A stretch of DNA of 64,000 nucleotides from Nematocida parisii ERTm1 (taxonomy: Eukaryota; Microsporidia): assembly GCF_000250985.1 (NCBI RefSeq), contig NW_013524653.1, positions 1-64,000 on the forward strand, given 5' to 3'. Shown in pieces: positions 19,255 through 29,990 of the stretch; position 1 is the first letter of the stretch, and each line of letters starts with the position of its first letter. The position numbers and the translations under genes are program-made. The notes under the pieces were generated by a model. The model saw nothing but the letters and a program-made list of their open reading frames with translations. It searched no databases and was not told the DNA's origin.

Positions 19255-20004
19255 CTATGCGTAATACACTTTCATTGCCTCAATAAATGCAATTATTCTT
19301 TCTTTGTTTAAAATATATCCTTTGATTGTTATATCATCTATTGCACTGCAGCTGAAGGCTGGCTTTTCATTGTTTAAAATTAAAAAGATCTCTTCTGTGT
19401 GTATTGGGAATAGCTTTCCACTATTTGTGAACTTGAATTTCGGGAAGATCCGTTTAATCTCCGCCTCCTCTTCCTTCTGCACGGGCCTTTCCAAAGAGAG
19501 CAGAAGGATTTTTTGGTCTTTGCTGTGCATGCATGCGGCAGGGAATGCCTCATACATCTCATACATAATCTCCTCTGGGACGTTTGCAAATCTTGCTGAA
19601 ATGAGAATATCCATCTCCTCGTACTCTGGCAGCTTTCGAATAGCGGCGTCAACCTTTGGAAGCAGCATAGATTTTGCTTCTGGATACTTTAGAACAGAGA
19701 AAAATGACGTAATCCACGGATCTGTCTCTATCCCCTCAGCCTCAGACCGCGCCACAATGTGCGCAAATAGTGCTTCTTTTTGTGTTTCGGATACACTCGG
19801 GCTAAGCATTTTGGCCTGTCTGATAAGCAAATCGATTCTATCATAGTCGCCCTCGCACGGCCCTGTCTGCACAGTGAATAGCTCGGGCATGTTTCCGCTT
19901 GACGCCATCTGATCAGATGCATCCTGTGAGTCATAATTTTCATCGTCCGTGAAATAGTCACTGTTCGAATATCCCTCAGAGTCTATGTACTCTCTGTCCG
20001 ACAT
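19255..20004 (-). CDS. BCP1: Bcp1/BCCIP family protein
   Basis: Conserved nuclear protein of the BCCIP family. Yeast Bcp1 chaperones ribosomal protein uL14 (Rpl23) and is needed for nuclear export of Mss4 and of the 60S subunit. An acidic N-terminus (DSEGYSNSDYFTDDENYDS) precedes the domain, as in yeast and human. Matching blocks are DYDRIDLLIRQ (human DYDGIKKLLQQ), an F-x-SVLKY stretch, LISARFANVPEEIMYEMYEAF (human LLSERFINVPPQIALPMYQQL, given here only as memory of the family), EEIFLILNN and a final IDDITIKGYIL...FIEAMKVYY. 249 aa against 283 in yeast. ATG at 20002-20004; divergent from REA1 with 26 bp between the starts. Confidence 0.8.
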   Translation of the reverse strand: MSDREYIDSEGYSNSDYFTDDENYDSQDASDQMASSGNMPELFTVQTGPCEGDYDRIDLLIRQAKMLSPSVSETQKEALFAHIVARSEAEGIETDPWITSFFSVLKYPEAKSMLLPKVDAAIRKLPEYEEMDILISARFANVPEEIMYEMYEAFPAACMHSKDQKILLLSLERPVQKEEEAEIKRIFPKFKFTNSGKLFPIHTEEIFLILNNEKPAFSCSAIDDITIKGYILNKERIIAFIEAMKVYYA

Positions 20005-20030
20005 AAATATATTTTTTTACAGAAGTTTTC
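20005..20030. promoter_or_regulatory. 26-bp divergent start region of BCP1 and REA1
   Basis: A 26-bp A/T spacer (TATATTTTTTTACAG-like) lies between two 60S-assembly genes read in opposite directions, an arrangement that would couple their expression if they share a promoter. Confidence 0.5.
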
Positions 20031-23000
20031 ATGAATTCATTTACAACGGAAACACCGAACTTGGAAGAAAAGGAGAGAAAGGCTTTTTCCCTGGGATCAC
20101 CAGAGGAGATAGACCAGTTTTCGCAGGAGTATGAAATAGTTAGAAGGCTGTGCGTGCCCGTGGAGATGCCAAATACGATAAAGGCAAAAGAAATCCTCTA
20201 CGCAGCAGCGCGCAAGCAGAACATATTGGTTATAGAGATAGATGCAGAGGACATACAAGACACCTCCACTCTGGTTGAGCAGATGCACATAGAAGAAAGA
20301 GATATTGTGCGGAGGGAGGGAGTGCTTGTCCGTGCTATGAAAAGCGGGCACTGGCTTGTTGTGAACTCCAAAGAGAAAGAGAATCCGATCACTAATTACA
20401 TTGTGTCAGAGTATGGGGCCATTCCCGGAACTAGCTCTGCACCGCACTGTAACTTTCAGCTGTTTATTTTCTCTAAGGACTACTCACCGGACTCAAACAG
20501 AGGCCTGGCGTATCCCATGCAGATGGTAAGGGAGACACCTGAAAACAAAGAGAATACAACAGAAACAAAAAACCCGGTGAAGGAAAAAAGCACCGGGGTC
20601 TTGACAAATAAACTTGTGCAGGCACTCATACAAAGTGTGCCAAATACACACACGGTCACCGAGGAGTCAGCAAAGAATATTGTTTCTACAGTGCTGCTGG
20701 CAATTTCCCGTTATGCAGATTCATACGAGATAGAATGTGTAAGCAAGGAGGTAGAAGAAAGAACAAAAATATATTATCAGCTGCAGATGATTATCGAGCA
20801 AATTTTAGTCAGAAATATAACTTCCCCAGAGGTAACTCCTCTTCACGCGCGTACTGAGCTATATAGAATACTCTGTGATATTCTTCTATCTGGCGTGTCT
20901 CCATGCGAGAGAGATGCAAAGGAAGAGTCGCTCAGAGACATGATGTGCGTTCGGTGCGAGGATGTCGAGTCGGCCTGGGGGAAAGCAGCGTACGATGCAA
21001 CCAAGTGCCTCTTAAGCGAGCCAGAGTATGTGCTGACAGTTCCTGCAGTCCGCCTTATTCTGTGCATTCTAGAGGGCCTGTCCGCCACAAACTCGTTTTT
21101 GCTCATTGGTGAGACGGGGACTGGAAAAACCACCACAGTGCAGAAGATATTTGAGCGTAGAAAGATTCTAATTACAGCAAGGTATAAGGATGCCCGGAAA
21201 ATGCTTTGTGTGAACCTTTCAAAAGACACTGATATTTCTGATCTTTTGGGGGCCTACCAGTTTGCTACATCTGAGCAGCTTGTTCTGCACATCAACGACC
21301 TAATTCAGGGATATTTTGAGCTGTTTTTCAACGAAGAGAAGAACAATGCATTCCTGCAAGAGGTTGACAAGGCTGCGGAGGAGAGAAGAATTGACGTGAT
21401 CACAGACACAGCAGAAGACCTGCTTCAGAAGTTTGCTGCACAGAGCACGGCCAACCCTTCTTCTGAAAAGGCGCACGCCATATCCAGGCTGGAGAAGGCA
21501 CTCGATCTGCTCAGAAGGAGCGAGGCAGGCGTGCAGAACATATGCATATTCGTGGAGGGTCCGTTAGTTCGGGCTGCACTGTACGGGTACTGGATACTTC
21601 TAGATGAGAGTAACCTGGCGCCCGCATCAACTCTTAGATACATTAACACAGCGATCCAAAGAGGGCAGCTGTCTATTATAGAGGAGGGAGGTGCTGTTGT
21701 TCCGATTGACAAAAGAACAGTTATATTCCAGTGCATGAACCCAGGGGATGACCATGGAAAGAAGAACATAGAAATGGATAGAACACTCTATCACTGGATA
21801 GATGAGATTGACAGATACCCCGCTGATATACTGTCAGTGGCGCAGGGATACGGAAAGGACCGCACGCAGGAAGAGATACAGAATATTGTGAAGTTTTATA
21901 CCGAAATAAAGCAAATGGCAAAAAACCACGGGCTAAGAACGGGGAGTAACCGCGCAGCGCTCTTTGGAATACGAAATCTGATTAGAACCCTGAAGATGAA
22001 GAATATTTCTGTGGTGGAGGGAATAGAAGTAAACTTCCTCACACAGCTGTGCATAAGCCACAAAGTGCTTGGAAGAAAGCTGCTGCAGACTATCTTCCCC
22101 GAGGGAAAAAGAGAGACAAAGACATACCAGTCAACCGAGTCGTACATTATCACGCCGCAGGTGCAAGCATATATATCTGAGATTGAGTCTGCTATATCCA
22201 CAGGGACTGCTGTGCTTTTAGAGGGCACTACCTCAGTGGGAAAGACTTCTCTTATAAAGTACATAGCGCAGACCAAGAACAAGCAGGTTGTCCGGATAAA
22301 CAATCACGAGCACACGGATATAACAGAGTATCTTGGAACTTTTGGGGTAGCCGATGCAGCACAGAGTGGCGTACGTGAAGCAGATGCAGAAGAAGCTAGC
22401 CCGCAAACCAAGCGACGGTGCCCATCAGAGAGCGCCAAGGCCGGCAATGCACATCAAGCAGAGTTTGTGTATAAGGAGGGTGCTCTTGTAACAGCAGTTC
22501 GTAAGGGCCACTGGATTCTTCTTGATGAGCTGAACTTGGCCCCAACAGAAGTACTTGAATCTCTGAACAGGCTGCTGGACAGCAATAGAGAACTTTTCAT
22601 TCCAGCAACGCAGGAGGTAATCAAGGCACACCCGGAGTTTGCACTTTTTGCCACGCAGAACCCCGCTGAGTCTGCAGACTACAGAAACAGAAAGCATCTG
22701 AGCAAAGCATTCCGGAACAGGTTCATTGAACTGTATGTAGAGGAAAAGAGCAGGGATGAGCTGGAAGTGGTTCTGCACGGGATGCGCGCAGGAAAAGTGT
22801 TCACAAAAGTCCTTCTGGATATATATGAAGATCTGCGGATTCTCACGTGCAACCGATCCCATGAGTATATTACACTAAGAGAGCTCATGAAGATCCTTCG
22901 CCGATTCACACAGGAGGTGCAAGCACCGTTCATTGACAGAATGGCGCGCTCTGAAGAAAGGCTCTTTTATTATACAATGCTTATTCTAACGGAAAAGTTG

Positions 23001-26000
23001 CGTGCACCAGAGGAAAGACAGAAGATAGAAAGCATCATATGCACGCACTTTGAAAAAACCTTCAAGAAAGCATTCACTTCAGCTGCGTACGCAGAGGCCA
23101 TTTCAGTTCCCATGGAAGAGGACCCACTTGCCCCTCTACTTACACCAAGCGTTACTCGCACACTGAGAAAGATAGAGGCTGCGTGGGTAGCACAGGAGAA
23201 CATTCTTTTGGTAGGTGCCCCGGGGATAGGAAAGACCTATCTTTCAGAGTACATATCTCGCAGAATGCAGACACCCTGCACGGTGATTGGCATGCACGCT
23301 GGCATAGAACTTTCTGACTTTGTTGGTGGGTATGTAGAGACGCCCAGGCACACCAGTGCTGAAGGCTCTTCTAATCCAGATGCCACCGCACCAAGATTCA
23401 CATGGAAAGACGGGCCTCTGCTGGTTGCCATGCAAGAAGGAAGTGCACTGATAATTGACGAAATTAACCTGGTTCCAGACTCTGTTCTGGAGTCTCTTAA
23501 CGAGCTATTCGATGACCGAGCAGTGCGAGTACACGAGACTGGGCGGCACATAAGGGCACACCCAAACTTTAGAATCATTGGAACAATGAACCCAGGAGAT
23601 GACCATGGAAAGAGAGAGATGAGTAAAAGTATTTCCACCAGGCTAACCACAATATACATGGATAAGCTGTCAAGCAACGCAGAGGCAGTAAGCTACTTCC
23701 TTTTCTACACAAGAAAGTACGGCCTGCCTGCAGATGAAGACAGAGCATCCCTGTACTACAGAGCACTTCATAAAGCCCTGCAAATAACTGCAGTGACAAT
23801 AGACAGTGCCCGTGAGGCAGAGGTACTGGCAAGATACGTGTCCAACTACCCGATAGACCTACATAATGCAGATGCAGAGGCAATCACACAGATACTCTGC
23901 ATGGGAATAGAACTGGTCCGCCAGATACCTAGCAAGTCCATTGGAGAAGTTGTTGATACAGAAGAGTCCTTTGGAGTGCACCCATTTATTTTGCAGAAGA
24001 GTGCGAGCACATCTAGCAGCACATACACATTTGCTCCGCCTTCTGTTCAGAGCACTCTATACAGAATAGTGCAGGGCCTCTTCTGCAGATTTAATTTGCT
24101 TCTGGAGGGCCCACCGGGCACCGGAAAAACAAAGATTATTGAGGAAATAGGCCGGCGGATGGGAAAGCGTGTGACTCGTGTGAATCTAAGCAGTGAGACG
24201 GAGATGGCAGACCTGACCGGAAGAAACACCCCAACAGACAAAGGCATTTTGTTCATAGAGGGTGAGTTTATTCGAGCAATCACAAGAGGCGACTGGATCA
24301 TTATTGATGAGATAAACTTGGCGACACAGAGTGTGCTGGAGGGTCTGAATGGATGCCTTGACTATAGAAGAAGAATATTTGTGCCTGAAATGGGATCTGT
24401 CAATCTGCACCCAGAGACAGTTATTTTTGGAACAATGAACCCGAAAGTATCCAGGACCGATGGAAGAAAGCTTCTTCCAAAGTCATTCCTCAGCCGTTTC
24501 ATACGAATTTCAAGGGAGGCCTTCACAGAGGACGATCTAAGAATTATCATGAGGTGTGCACCAAGGCCAGCAGAGATTCAGAGCGCAGAGGCGGCAGAAG
24601 CACTTATCAACAGAATTCTTCAGTATAGAGCACGGTATAGCCTTAACTTAAGAGACTGCCTCAGACACATGGCAACAGGAAAGCCGCATCTTATTCCATA
24701 CACACAGCAGCTAATCAATCTAGAGACGCCATGTAGTGCTATTATGTCTTATGCTGGGGAGTACCTTCCTTCTGTTAAACTAGACCATGCCATGTGCACA
24801 ACCGGCCTAGACCGAGAGGAGATGGCATACCACGCAACAGAGACAGAACTGCAGGTAGGCAGCACGCGTATTTCATGCGATGTAGGCCTTGACCCAGAAT
24901 ATGTGATAACGCACGGAAGTATCCCTGCACTGGAGGCACTTATAAACGGAATGGTGCACGGCTGGCCATGTATCATTAAAGGCCCTCTAGGAAAAGGGAG
25001 ACTTGCACGGTTCTTTGCCACAATCACTGGCAATCCACTCTGCGCGCTCTCATGCCATAAAGACATGGAGCCAGCAGAGTTTCTTGGGAAGTATGTGAAG
25101 GCGCAGGATAAAGAGAAGAGCATGCCGTTCCTGTGGGAAGACTCTCCGTTTATACAGGCAGTGGAGACTGGATCGATTATCCTGCTAAAGAATATTAACT
25201 TAGTGAAGAACGACGTGATAGATCGGCTAAACAGTTTGTTTGAAGTGGGAGGGTCACTGGAAATACACGAGAAAGGAGGCAGTGAGATACGAAGAGTGGT
25301 CACCCACCCGAATACCAGGTTTATATTTACACTTGCAGAGAGCGCCAAAGAACTTTCTCCTGCACTGATCAACCGGTCTGTCCAGGTGAATCTCCCTGCA
25401 ACTCTTTCTATGGTAGACTTAGCAAAGATTCTGCAGATGAACAGCACAGAAACTGCAAAGAGGCTTAGTACATCAAAGCAAAAGAGAATCTCGTCTGGTC
25501 TACTGCATGCGCACATACAGGCAAGAAAAGTGCTTGACTACAACACAGTGCATGATACCGGGCTGAGAGCACTTCTGCCGCTAGATGACTTGCAGGATCT
25601 TAAAAGAGAAGAGGGCCTGAAGAACTATCTGAATGAGAAAAGTATCCTGCACTACATGAGAGATCTAGCACAGAACGGCCTGGAGAAGGAGTTGCTTGAT
25701 ATAGGCACGCCCGAGCAGATGGAGGAGGCTCTCCCGCTGATTATAAAGAATCTGGCAGAGCACAGCATAGACCCAGAGTACAGAGAAGTCTACAGAAACA
25801 CAGAGCTACACAAATCCTTACAAGAGAAGTATGAAATATGCGCAGCCTTTGCTAAGGGCAGAACTGCAAGAAGCAAAGACAGCACTGCGCAAGACAGCAC
25901 GAGCACTTTAGATAGTACTGCTAAAGCAGCCACTGGGAGTGCACCCGAGCCACTAGATGTGCTTAATCGGTTAATGCTGCTTAAGAATAAAGTTGACAGT

Positions 26001-29000
26001 GGCGAGAGCGCACTGCGCGCATACTTTGAAGCGATGGACATGCCCATTTTATCACGAAAAGAGGCTTCTGTGCGCATGGCTAGAATAAAGCTAGTTGAAG
26101 CTGTCTTTTCTACGGGAAGGACCTCATTTAACTCGCTTAAAAACCTGCCAATTGTTCAAGAGATAGCACTACTTCTAGATGGCCTTTCTGGCGAGCTGGA
26201 AAGAGAAATCGCAGACTTGGAGACTACGCCATCTGCATACGATGCCTTGAATGAGCTACTCAGCGCATGCCTACAGTATGGGATAGACCCTCTTATTTTC
26301 CTTGAGATACAGAAGATTGAGGAACAAAGCAAAATGCGCGTGGAGTGTGCTCTGAGGCAGATAAAGAAGAACTACTATCTGTACAAGTACGGAGTGCGTC
26401 TGGTGTATCCTCCCCTCCCTGTGGTAAAAGGACTAAATGAAATCCGCGAGAAAAGAAGGGAAAGAAACTTTAAACGATTTGCCTATTACTTACAGGGTGT
26501 AATAAAGGATGCAATGACTGCAGAGTATCCAGAGCTGCTTGCTTTCTCTTTGATAAGAAGAGACATGCACAAGTACTCAGATCTTTGGGAGTGCTTCTCA
26601 TATGCCCTTCTGAAGAGTGGAATAGAGAGAATTGCGCAGAAGAAACAGGTGATAAATGTCTCTGAAATAGGACTGGCCACGCTTGAAGCATGTGACTCAA
26701 CTATCACTGCAGAGAGCGGTCTTTCAAAAGTATGTAAAGTGCTTTTAAAGAACAACTCGTCATTCCTTTCTCTTACGCCGCTACACTCCCGATGTGTGCA
26801 GGTTCTTTGGAGAGTATTTTCGCAAGAGGCAGTCGACGAGTCAGAAATATTTTCACTATGTGGCCTTGTTCTATCAGAAAATTCATTTGCCAAAGACCTA
26901 CCAGAAGAGTTTGTTAGTGGCGTATCACAGTACCACCTATCTGCTAATACAGACAAAATTCTTTCTGCAGCAAGCATTCTGCACAGTGCACAGATTGATC
27001 TTTCAATATCTGAAAAGAAAGCATACCACACAGTCTCTATTAGTCCGCGAATTGTTGAGTTAATTGACCAGGTGCACTTAGAGGTGAAAAATGCAAAGAA
27101 CCTAACCGGAAGAAAGAAGCATGACTGGGGAGAGGATGATGGTGCGAAGGAGTACTTGATGGAAAGCATTGGAGCGCTTAGAGCTGCACACATCGCCACT
27201 CCTGCCCAGAAAATTGCTGCAGAACTTGACCTGTTAAATGAAAACGCAATTCACATAAACATACTGAGCACACCTTTAAACACCGCACGGCATGCAATAT
27301 ACAAGCTGTATACAGAGCACAGATCGTATAATATAGGCAGGTATACAGAGATCCAGGGCGCATGGCTGCTTCACCTGTTCAGTGCACTGCATAGGAAGGA
27401 TACAAAAAATAGCAGCACTGCCATAGTATATGCAATTGAAGAATTCCTGCTACAATCTACTGTGGGGGACATGGAGAAGCGTGTTGAGATCATTCGGCAA
27501 ATGGTGGGCGCCGGCGGGCAGTACCAGATAAACAATATTCTTGTATATTTCCTTCCATACCTAGAGTGTGTGCACCGCAAAAGAGAAAAGACGACAGAAG
27601 CAGTGAAGAGCCTTATAAAGGAAATAGAAACAGCACTGTCAATAAAGATGAAAACGGACGGCACACTAGTTCCTATCCGCGAAAAGTCAATTCTTATAAA
27701 GGCCGAGGCTATAAAGGAAAGCTTAGAAGGGCTGCTTGCTCCAATTATTTCTGTAATAAAGCCGCAGCTATTCCATCGGTCAGTTGCTTTAACTTGTGCT
27801 TGTGGCAGCGAAGAGTGCTATGTGTGCATGGCAAAGGAGGTAGAAAGACAAAAGATGTGCCTGGAGAAGGAGAGCATGAGTGTCAAACTGCGTGCGCTTT
27901 ATCTTCTCTTTGAGAAACTGTCTGTTATGATGCCTGCCGGTATTTCCAGAATAGGGATTATTGGCGCAAAGGACTTCTACATGCACGTATTTGATGGAAC
28001 AGAGGATGAGCACATTGTTCTTGCAAAGATAGTTCACGTGGGCACTGCTGTGCTACGTGCAGACCCTGTCATACACTTCCAGATTGCAACGCGTATTTCA
28101 GACACGACCATTAAGCTACTTAACTACTCTATGCAGGCAGACTTATCAGAGCGCAGACTCATTCTTGTTTCTCTTGGCCTATTCTTTGAGCTAATGACAT
28201 TTGGATTCTGTGGAGACGATGAGGAAGATGGGCTAGATGGCCTGATTGATGAGCTAGAGGACGCGGGCATGCGCCTGGGAGATGGAGAAAAGAACATCTC
28301 AGAGAAGCTGAAGAAAGAGGAAGAGGTGGGCGATGACTACAAAGGAGAAAAAGACATGCAGAGTGAGGAGATTGATGAAGAGGACGGAGTCGACTGTGAG
28401 AATGCAGGAGAGGTCCAGAAGACCGCGGGTGCTGAGGACAAGTCTGATATTGAAGTGGACAATGGTTCTGTCTCTGATAATGAAGAGGAGTTTAACCAGA
28501 AGAACAAGAAAGACACAAATGCCACGGACGAAGCAGAGGATGAAGATGAAGGCAGCGGCGAGGGAGAAGAAGAAGAACCCGCAGAAGAAAGCGAAAGTGG
28601 TGAAGGAAAGGATGAAGATGTAAAGGAAATCGATGTTGAAGACAACCCAGAAAATCCAGAGGAGCCAGAAGAGCTGAACATACAAGACATGGAAATGTGC
28701 GATGAAGAAGGCGGCGAGTTTAATAAGGATGACTTGGAGGAGGTAGAAGACAACTGCTCGCTTGAAGAGGAGTCTCTTGAAGGCATTGCCCTGGAGACAG
28801 GAGATGAAGAAAGTAGCGAGGAGGAAGTATCCATTGAAAAGTATGAAAGCGAGGAGTATGAAAATAACGTAAAGCAGTACGACATAGCAGAAGTAGAAGT
28901 CAACCCAGAGCAGCTGTTCAATGACCAGGAAAACATTGATGAAATGGTTGGCAATGAGGAAGGAGAAGGCGCAGAAAGAGAAGTTGCAGTTGATAAAGGC

Positions 29001-29855
29001 GATGAAATAAACGAAAACGCAGAGGATGTAGAAGAAGCGCTTTATACCGGAGAGTACAAAGAGACGGCAGAAACAGAGGCTCCAGAAAAAGCACCATTTG
29101 AAAGACCTGCCAAAAAGTCCATCGACCCAATTGCATACTACGAAAAAATCAAGCACATTACCAACCCAGAGCTGACAAAGCAGCTAAGTGTGGTTCTTGA
29201 AGAGAATGAAAAGTCTGCGTATGAAGGCGACTACATCAGCGGAAGAAGACTGAACATGAAGAGAATCATATCTTACATAGCAAGCGATGGGCAGAAGAAC
29301 CGGATCTGGATGAGAAAGAGCAAAAATCAAGGCAGGGAATATCTCATCAGAATATTTGTGGATAACAGTGGAAGTATAAAGAACTCGAGCATAGTGGATG
29401 CACTCGTAAAAAGTCTTACAAGCATAACAAACTCTTTAGACCTACTGAATGTGCCATTTGAACTGCACACCTTCAGCTGCACCGTGCACCCGCACAAGGA
29501 CATGCGCAGACTAATTGAAGGACTTACTTTTAATGATAAAGAAACAAGAATTTCCTGGGTGTTTAACGATGAGTACAAGCACGGATATAACATAATCATA
29601 AGTGACGGTCTGTTTTATGATAGCTCGGTTTCCACCGGTGTACTCTCTAATACTCTGTTGCTACTTGTAGGCAATGGTGATATTATTAAGGAAATGCGAA
29701 CAGTCAAGGCTGTAGTCGGTGAAGTGGTTATTGGAAAATATTTAGATACACTTGCTATACCATACTGCATAGTAGATGAAGACAATTTGCTTGAGGTTGT
29801 GTTCTGCAGAGAGTTAAAGAACATTCTTAGACTTGCAAGAAGAGCAGATAACTAA
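20031..29855 (+). CDS. REA1: Midasin Rea1/Mdn1, reduced
   Basis: Dynein-like AAA+ giant that removes Rsa4 and Ytm1 from pre-60S particles in nucleolus and nucleoplasm. Six AAA modules can be followed. AAA1 (about 50-200) lacks Walker motifs; where others read HWILLDE it has HWLVVNS. AAA2 has Walker A GETGTGKT (360), AAA3 GTTSVGKT (732), AAA4 GAPGIGKT (1062), AAA5 GPPGTGKT (1360). AAA6 is altered: GPLGKGRL (1651) and ILLKNINL at Walker B. A linker (about 1850-2725) precedes an acidic D/E-rich region (about 2727-3010) and a C-terminal MIDAS domain with DNSGS (D3111). 3274 aa against about 4910 in yeast; the loss is mainly in the linker between ring and MIDAS. ATG at 20031 is the first in frame. 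Single uninterrupted frame of 9.8 kb. Confidence 0.96.
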   Translation: MNSFTTETPNLEEKERKAFSLGSPEEIDQFSQEYEIVRRLCVPVEMPNTIKAKEILYAAARKQNILVIEIDAEDIQDTSTLVEQMHIEERDIVRREGVLVRAMKSGHWLVVNSKEKENPITNYIVSEYGAIPGTSSAPHCNFQLFIFSKDYSPDSNRGLAYPMQMVRETPENKENTTETKNPVKEKSTGVLTNKLVQALIQSVPNTHTVTEESAKNIVSTVLLAISRYADSYEIECVSKEVEERTKIYYQLQMIIEQILVRNITSPEVTPLHARTELYRILCDILLSGVSPCERDAKEESLRDMMCVRCEDVESAWGKAAYDATKCLLSEPEYVLTVPAVRLILCILEGLSATNSFLLIGETGTGKTTTVQKIFERRKILITARYKDARKMLCVNLSKDTDISDLLGAYQFATSEQLVLHINDLIQGYFELFFNEEKNNAFLQEVDKAAEERRIDVITDTAEDLLQKFAAQSTANPSSEKAHAISRLEKALDLLRRSEAGVQNICIFVEGPLVRAALYGYWILLDESNLAPASTLRYINTAIQRGQLSIIEEGGAVVPIDKRTVIFQCMNPGDDHGKKNIEMDRTLYHWIDEIDRYPADILSVAQGYGKDRTQEEIQNIVKFYTEIKQMAKNHGLRTGSNRAALFGIRNLIRTLKMKNISVVEGIEVNFLTQLCISHKVLGRKLLQTIFPEGKRETKTYQSTESYIITPQVQAYISEIESAISTGTAVLLEGTTSVGKTSLIKYIAQTKNKQVVRINNHEHTDITEYLGTFGVADAAQSGVREADAEEASPQTKRRCPSESAKAGNAHQAEFVYKEGALVTAVRKGHWILLDELNLAPTEVLESLNRLLDSNRELFIPATQEVIKAHPEFALFATQNPAESADYRNRKHLSKAFRNRFIELYVEEKSRDELEVVLHGMRAGKVFTKVLLDIYEDLRILTCNRSHEYITLRELMKILRRFTQEVQAPFIDRMARSEERLFYYTMLILTEKLRAPEERQKIESIICTHFEKTFKKAFTSAAYAEAISVPMEEDPLAPLLTPSVTRTLRKIEAAWVAQENILLVGAPGIGKTYLSEYISRRMQTPCTVIGMHAGIELSDFVGGYVETPRHTSAEGSSNPDATAPRFTWKDGPLLVAMQEGSALIIDEINLVPDSVLESLNELFDDRAVRVHETGRHIRAHPNFRIIGTMNPGDDHGKREMSKSISTRLTTIYMDKLSSNAEAVSYFLFYTRKYGLPADEDRASLYYRALHKALQITAVTIDSAREAEVLARYVSNYPIDLHNADAEAITQILCMGIELVRQIPSKSIGEVVDTEESFGVHPFILQKSASTSSSTYTFAPPSVQSTLYRIVQGLFCRFNLLLEGPPGTGKTKIIEEIGRRMGKRVTRVNLSSETEMADLTGRNTPTDKGILFIEGEFIRAITRGDWIIIDEINLATQSVLEGLNGCLDYRRRIFVPEMGSVNLHPETVIFGTMNPKVSRTDGRKLLPKSFLSRFIRISREAFTEDDLRIIMRCAPRPAEIQSAEAAEALINRILQYRARYSLNLRDCLRHMATGKPHLIPYTQQLINLETPCSAIMSYAGEYLPSVKLDHAMCTTGLDREEMAYHATETELQVGSTRISCDVGLDPEYVITHGSIPALEALINGMVHGWPCIIKGPLGKGRLARFFATITGNPLCALSCHKDMEPAEFLGKYVKAQDKEKSMPFLWEDSPFIQAVETGSIILLKNINLVKNDVIDRLNSLFEVGGSLEIHEKGGSEIRRVVTHPNTRFIFTLAESAKELSPALINRSVQVNLPATLSMVDLAKILQMNSTETAKRLSTSKQKRISSGLLHAHIQARKVLDYNTVHDTGLRALLPLDDLQDLKREEGLKNYLNEKSILHYMRDLAQNGLEKELLDIGTPEQMEEALPLIIKNLAEHSIDPEYREVYRNTELHKSLQEKYEICAAFAKGRTARSKDSTAQDSTSTLDSTAKAATGSAPEPLDVLNRLMLLKNKVDSGESALRAYFEAMDMPILSRKEASVRMARIKLVEAVFSTGRTSFNSLKNLPIVQEIALLLDGLSGELEREIADLETTPSAYDALNELLSACLQYGIDPLIFLEIQKIEEQSKMRVECALRQIKKNYYLYKYGVRLVYPPLPVVKGLNEIREKRRERNFKRFAYYLQGVIKDAMTAEYPELLAFSLIRRDMHKYSDLWECFSYALLKSGIERIAQKKQVINVSEIGLATLEACDSTITAESGLSKVCKVLLKNNSSFLSLTPLHSRCVQVLWRVFSQEAVDESEIFSLCGLVLSENSFAKDLPEEFVSGVSQYHLSANTDKILSAASILHSAQIDLSISEKKAYHTVSISPRIVELIDQVHLEVKNAKNLTGRKKHDWGEDDGAKEYLMESIGALRAAHIATPAQKIAAELDLLNENAIHINILSTPLNTARHAIYKLYTEHRSYNIGRYTEIQGAWLLHLFSALHRKDTKNSSTAIVYAIEEFLLQSTVGDMEKRVEIIRQMVGAGGQYQINNILVYFLPYLECVHRKREKTTEAVKSLIKEIETALSIKMKTDGTLVPIREKSILIKAEAIKESLEGLLAPIISVIKPQLFHRSVALTCACGSEECYVCMAKEVERQKMCLEKESMSVKLRALYLLFEKLSVMMPAGISRIGIIGAKDFYMHVFDGTEDEHIVLAKIVHVGTAVLRADPVIHFQIATRISDTTIKLLNYSMQADLSERRLILVSLGLFFELMTFGFCGDDEEDGLDGLIDELEDAGMRLGDGEKNISEKLKKEEEVGDDYKGEKDMQSEEIDEEDGVDCENAGEVQKTAGAEDKSDIEVDNGSVSDNEEEFNQKNKKDTNATDEAEDEDEGSGEGEEEEPAEESESGEGKDEDVKEIDVEDNPENPEEPEELNIQDMEMCDEEGGEFNKDDLEEVEDNCSLEEESLEGIALETGDEESSEEEVSIEKYESEEYENNVKQYDIAEVEVNPEQLFNDQENIDEMVGNEEGEGAEREVAVDKGDEINENAEDVEEALYTGEYKETAETEAPEKAPFERPAKKSIDPIAYYEKIKHITNPELTKQLSVVLEENEKSAYEGDYISGRRLNMKRIISYIASDGQKNRIWMRKSKNQGREYLIRIFVDNSGSIKNSSIVDALVKSLTSITNSLDLLNVPFELHTFSCTVHPHKDMRRLIEGLTFNDKETRISWVFNDEYKHGYNIIISDGLFYDSSVSTGVLSNTLLLLVGNGDIIKEMRTVKAVVGEVVIGKYLDTLAIPYCIVDEDNLLEVVFCRELKNILRLARRADN

Positions 29856-29857
29856 AT

Positions 29858-29863
29858 AATAAA
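29858..29863 (+). terminator. AATAAA polyadenylation signal of REA1
   Basis: AATAAA begins three bases after the REA1 stop codon. Confidence 0.45.
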
Positions 29864-29990
29864 CGGTTTAAATTCATTATTTCTTGTTTTAACATGGCAG
29901 TATGCATCAGTATATTTAGTAGCTGAAATTGTAACTAGATCTAATTAATTTCTGTATAAATCTGCTTGTATAAATTTAGATTTATTTTAT

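Noticed and set aside
28299-29156. 285-codon hydrophobic frame on the minus strand inside REA1
   Set aside because: Reverse complement of the D/E-rich acidic region of midasin, which always reads as Phe/Leu/Ser runs.
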